A DNA stretch of 8,024 nt from the NCBI GenBank assembly GCA_028277865.1, contig JANQFM010000805.1, forward strand, positions 1-8,024, read 5' to 3'. This document shows positions 5,519 through 8,024 of this stretch, one piece after another. The stretch is from Acidobacteriota bacterium (lineage in GTDB: Bacteria; Acidobacteriota; UBA6911; RPQK01; DATIPO01). The notes beneath the pieces are model-generated. The model searched no databases. It was not told where the DNA came from and worked only from the letters and a program-made list of their open reading frames with translations. The number at the start of each line of letters is the position of its first letter. Positions within the stretch are counted from its first letter, which is position 1. Both the position numbers and the translations under genes were made by a program.

Positions 5519-7144
5519 ATGAGTTACCTGAGCCTGCCCCGCCTCCACTTTGCGGGGATCTTCATGACCAATCCGTCGACCGTCAATAATTCAGCCTGCA
5601 ATTACAATCCGCTAGTGACCGATCCCGACCCGAGTTGGAACCCGGATGGGCCGGCCTTCTGGCAGTTTCAGGACTGTACCGTCAAGTCGGTCGTCTATGC
5701 CGACGGTTCGACTGATCCCGGGGACGATCCCATTATCGGCGCCAGCTTGGCCGGAACCGATAATCCTTCGACGGCCAAGCTGGTCGATTTGGATCCCATG
5801 CAGCAAATGGTGTCGCAGATCTGGGGGCTGCAATTGCAGCTCAGCCTTTCCTCCGGCAGCGGGCAGTTCACGGGCGACTTCCAGCCCGTCGCCTTCGCCG
5901 ATCTGTGGCAGCGTGCCCAAAGCTCCCAGGGAGACTTCGCTCTGAGCGCCTTTTACCAATCGGTGCTTCGAAAAGTGAGCTGGAGCGAGAGCCTCGACTC
6001 CCGGTTTCTCAAGGAATTGAAAGCGGCAGGCGGAGAATCGCTTTCCATCAAATTCATCGTCGACGGCTACAGCACGGATCGGAAAAACGGAAGGGTGGTG
6101 GGAACCATCGGCCCGGCAGGGCAGGAGGAGCCGGATAATTTCTTGGTGGGCCGGCTGTTGGGGCCGCCCCGTGGAGGCTCCTTCTATTTCGGCTACGCGC
6201 ATCTGGACGACAAGGCCCGTCGGCTGACCCTTGATTTGGGGAACAGCCTGCCCACGACGACTCCGGGCGGCCCGCCTGCCGATGTGGGAAGGCTGCTCTT
6301 GGTGCTGCGGCCTGAAGGCAGCCTCCCGGTCGTCATCGGCGAGGTCGCACACAGCCAGCAGGACTACAGCAACACCGCATATGTCCAGGATTTTTCCCTC
6401 AACGCCAAGCAGCTCGACCTGGCGCGCAAGACCCCGATCGGATTGCTGCAGCAAGTCCGCCAGGGCGGGAATTGGCGCACGGTGCTGCAGGAAAACGGCG
6501 ACGGCCTTTTCGTCAATGCCACTCCGTTGGTTTTTCGGATGGATGCGGGAACCCGCAGCCCGGCCTCCATCATGGCCGTGCAGTTCGGCAAGCCGCTGCC
6601 TGGCCGGAAAATCGACTTGCGCTTCGACAGCAGGCCTTTGCAAGGTCCGGTCCCTTGCGGCAAGACCTTGCTTCCTGTAGCCAGCCCGGAGACGGCCCTG
6701 CAATTCCCCGCTTCAGTCACCACAGGCCCAGGGGGACGTGTGCCGCTGGAGCTGCGTTCCTCCGATCCCGGCAATCCCCGCCATTACATTGACGGCCAGG
6801 TTTACGGTGTGGCCTTCGCTCCCTCGGGCGGGGGCGATCCCCGCCTCACCCAACGGCAGACGTTTTTCAGCCTGCTGGTCCACACTCGAATCGCCATCCC
6901 CACTTCCCCCACCTGGGCCGATGTGGAGCCCATTTTCAGCCAGTACGCCAAACTCTATCCCTTCATGACCAATAACATCGTCGACTTGGCGGACTACGAT
7001 GCGGTCAAGCAGTCGGCGGCATCCATCCGATCGGTCATGACCTTGCCGCCTTCCGATCCGCGCTACATGCCGGTAACGCGGGATCTGTCGGGAGACAAGC
7101 AAAAGATGATCATCGACTGGTTCGACGCAGGAGCGCCGAGATAG
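5519..7144 (+). CDS. Stand-alone protein resembling the VioB/RebD N-terminal domain
   Basis: I do not know a function for this 541-residue protein. It resembles, from memory, the N-terminal part of VioB, RebD and StaD, which dimerise the imine of indole-3-pyruvate in violacein, rebeccamycin and staurosporine synthesis. Shared marks: LPRLHFAG at residues 6-13, a V-x-x-(A/W)DG segment near 59-63 followed by GD and GA, a DxDP motif at 90-93, and towards the end LYPFM (479-483), SLAD-like DLAD (489-492) and YMPVTRDLS (516-524), which in VioB reads YMPSTRELS. VioB is about 1,000 residues with a ferritin-like second half; that half is absent here and nothing following replaces it. No signal peptide or membrane segment is visible. 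AAGGAG at 5507-5512, 6 bases before ATG, fixes the start. It has its own promoter and no biosynthetic neighbours. Confidence 0.8.
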   Translation: MSYLSLPRLHFAGIFMTNPSTVNNSACNYNPLVTDPDPSWNPDGPAFWQFQDCTVKSVVYADGSTDPGDDPIIGASLAGTDNPSTAKLVDLDPMQQMVSQIWGLQLQLSLSSGSGQFTGDFQPVAFADLWQRAQSSQGDFALSAFYQSVLRKVSWSESLDSRFLKELKAAGGESLSIKFIVDGYSTDRKNGRVVGTIGPAGQEEPDNFLVGRLLGPPRGGSFYFGYAHLDDKARRLTLDLGNSLPTTTPGGPPADVGRLLLVLRPEGSLPVVIGEVAHSQQDYSNTAYVQDFSLNAKQLDLARKTPIGLLQQVRQGGNWRTVLQENGDGLFVNATPLVFRMDAGTRSPASIMAVQFGKPLPGRKIDLRFDSRPLQGPVPCGKTLLPVASPETALQFPASVTTGPGGRVPLELRSSDPGNPRHYIDGQVYGVAFAPSGGGDPRLTQRQTFFSLLVHTRIAIPTSPTWADVEPIFSQYAKLYPFMTNNIVDLADYDAVKQSAASIRSVMTLPPSDPRYMPVTRDLSGDKQKMIIDWFDAGAPR

Positions 7145-7164
7145 GTGCTGGCCCATTCGATGGG

Positions 7165-7265
7165 TTGCCTCTTGCCTCCGGAACAGGGAAAAGGGAACAT
7201 GGAACAGGTAAGAAGGGGAAAACAGTCTCTGCGCCCCAGCTGCTTTCTTCCTTGTTCCGCGTTCC
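7165..7265. repeat. Second heptameric repeat tract, with inverted arms
   Basis: TTGCCTC is perfectly duplicated at 7165-7171 and 7172-7178. Then 7-base units beginning GG follow at 7180 (GGAACAG), 7187 (GGAAAAG), 7194 (GGAACAT) and 7201 (GGAACAG), decaying into GTAAGAA and GGGGAAA. Further on TTCC recurs at 7248, 7255 and 7262, again 7 bases apart, on the opposite strand sense, so GGAACA units on the left can pair with TTGTTCC-like units on the right. The tract fills the gap between the VioB-N-like gene and the ABC ATPase. Just ahead, CCCAT TCG ATGGG at 7152-7164 is a small hairpin without a T-run, not a clear terminator. Confidence 0.65.
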
Positions 7266-7287
7266 GTCCGCTCAGCGGTCGATTTCC

Positions 7288-7977
7288 ATGAATTCTTATG
7301 CCGAAACGCGACCGATAGTCGAATTGCAGTCGGTCTGCAAGACCTTTGATTCCGGTCGCGTCCGAGCGGTCGATGAGGTCAGCTTGACCGTCCAGCCGGG
7401 CGAAACCTTGGCCCTGCTGGGACCCAGCGGCTGCGGCAAGACGACCACCCTGAGGCTGATCAACCGCCTGGACGAACCCGATTCCGGTCAAATCCTGGTC
7501 CGGGGACGCCCTGTCCGCCAGCAGCCTCCCGAGCGGCTGAGGCGTTCCATCGGCTATGTGATTCAGGAGGGGGGCCTTTTCCCTCACCTCAACGTGGCGG
7601 CCAACGTTTCAACCGTCCCGCGCCTGCTGGGCTGGCCAACTCCCCGCATTGCCGCACGAGTGGATGAAGTGCTGGGGCTGGTGGGATTGCCTGCGGGGGA
7701 GTTTGGCCGACGCAAGCCGGAGGAACTTTCAGGAGGCCAGCGGCAACGGGTGGGCGTGGCCCGCGCACTGGCCGCCGATCCGAGCCTGCTGCTCATGGAC
7801 GAACCATTCAGCGCCCTCGATCCGGTCACCCGCGAGGTTTTGCATGAGGAGTTCCTTCAGCTGGAGGAGCGATTGCAAAAAACGGTTGTCCTGGTCACCC
7901 ACGACATGATCGAAGCCGGCAAGCTGGCCGAACGGGTGGCCAGGACAACCGTTTTTTGCAATCGCTCCTCCAGCTGA
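7288..7977 (+). CDS. Osmoprotectant-type ABC ATPase (OpuCA/OsmV-like), 3' end chimeric
   Basis: This gene encodes the ATPase of a glycine betaine/choline/carnitine-type importer. Motifs, numbered from ATG 7288: Walker A GPSGCGKTT at residues 45-53, IGYVIQEGGLFPHLNVAANV at 88-107 with Gln93 as the Q-loop (the run typical of OpuCA/OsmV/ProV relatives), signature LSGGQ at 147-151, Walker B LLLMDEP at 167-173, switch His205. Genuine sequence ends at Ala218 (about 7941); the last 11 codons and stop are read from a fold-back copy of the gene's own opposite strand, so the true C-terminus, including any CBS pair, is missing. An in-frame TTG at 7165 would add 41 residues of low-complexity repeat sequence without family similarity; ATG 7288 is preferred, although its ribosome site is weak. 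Substrate-binding and permease genes are not visible. Confidence 0.85.
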   Translation: MNSYAETRPIVELQSVCKTFDSGRVRAVDEVSLTVQPGETLALLGPSGCGKTTTLRLINRLDEPDSGQILVRGRPVRQQPPERLRRSIGYVIQEGGLFPHLNVAANVSTVPRLLGWPTPRIAARVDEVLGLVGLPAGEFGRRKPEELSGGQRQRVGVARALAADPSLLLMDEPFSALDPVTREVLHEEFLQLEERLQKTVVLVTHDMIEAGKLAERVARTTVFCNRSSS

Positions 7978-8024
7978 AGGAACTCCTCATGCAAAACCTC
8001 GCGGGTGACCGGATCGAGGGCGCT
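7810..8024. repeat. Terminal fold-back inverted repeat (91-bp arms, 33-bp loop)
   Basis: Bases 7934-8024 are the reverse complement of 7810-7900 with a single mismatch (7895 against 7939); the 85 bases 7810-7894 and 7940-8024 match perfectly. The unpaired loop is 7901-7933. The right arm destroys the reading frame of the ABC ATPase. The turn occurs at a near-match, GGGTGGCCAGG (7934-7944) against GGGTGACCAGG (complement of 7890-7900), as expected for template switching. A library or assembly chimera at a contig end is the likeliest cause. Confidence 0.9.

Noticed and set aside
5612..6703. Minus-strand frame of 363 codons
   Set aside because: Antisense shadow of the VioB-N-like gene in GC-rich sequence; the plus-strand gene has the ribosome site, the promoter and conserved motifs.
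7151..7165. Terminator after the VioB-N-like gene
   Set aside because: A 5-bp CCCAT/ATGGG hairpin exists but no T-run follows.
7165..7265. CRISPR-like array
   Set aside because: Units are only 7 bases with no spacers and no cas genes; this is a short tandem heptamer tract.
7165..7287. N-terminal extension of the osmoprotectant ATPase from TTG at 7165
   Set aside because: The extra 41 residues are translated heptamer repeats and precede the usual family start; ATG 7288 fits the family.

Overview
This 8,024-base window is GC-rich, with strong Shine-Dalgarno sites ahead of most genes, and reads as a bacterial chromosome fragment. The separate adaptor and MacB-type ATPase genes, the intergenic heptamer repeats and the overall style are compatible with Acidobacteriota or a similar environmental lineage. 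That is a guess from style, not a demonstrated assignment. Both ends of the window coincide with inverted repeats, so it is probably a whole assembled contig.

Layout, left to right. Positions 1-164 form a possible small non-autonomous element with perfect 20-bp terminal inverted repeats and an AT-richer interior. An OppF/DppF-type peptide ABC ATPase (218-1054, +) follows and converges on a two-gene minus-strand efflux unit: a MacA-like membrane fusion protein (3503-2037) and a MacB/LolD-type ATPase (1833-1093). The 203-bp gap between those two holds a 7-bp-periodic CCGG tract and a small GTG-initiated ORF with a perfect ribosome binding site but doubtful coding character. A 249-bp divergent intergenic region with dyad symmetries separates the efflux unit from a molybdenum cofactor operon, moeA (3753-5000) and moaC (4997-5443), which overlap by ATGA. 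A good extended -10 promoter lies across the moaC stop codon and faces a 541-residue gene (5519-7144). Its protein resembles, from remembered motifs, the N-terminal half of VioB/RebD/StaD-type enzymes of bisindole biosynthesis, but stands alone without a ferritin-like half. A second heptamer-repeat tract leads into an osmoprotectant-type (OpuCA/OsmV-like) ABC ATPase (7288-7977) whose last 11 codons are not genuine: the final 91 bases are a fold-back reverse complement of the gene itself.

The window carries three ABC ATPases from three different importer or exporter families and no permease gene. The most interesting biology is the stand-alone VioB-N-like protein. The most important caution is the right-hand fold-back, which is most likely an assembly or amplification chimera.
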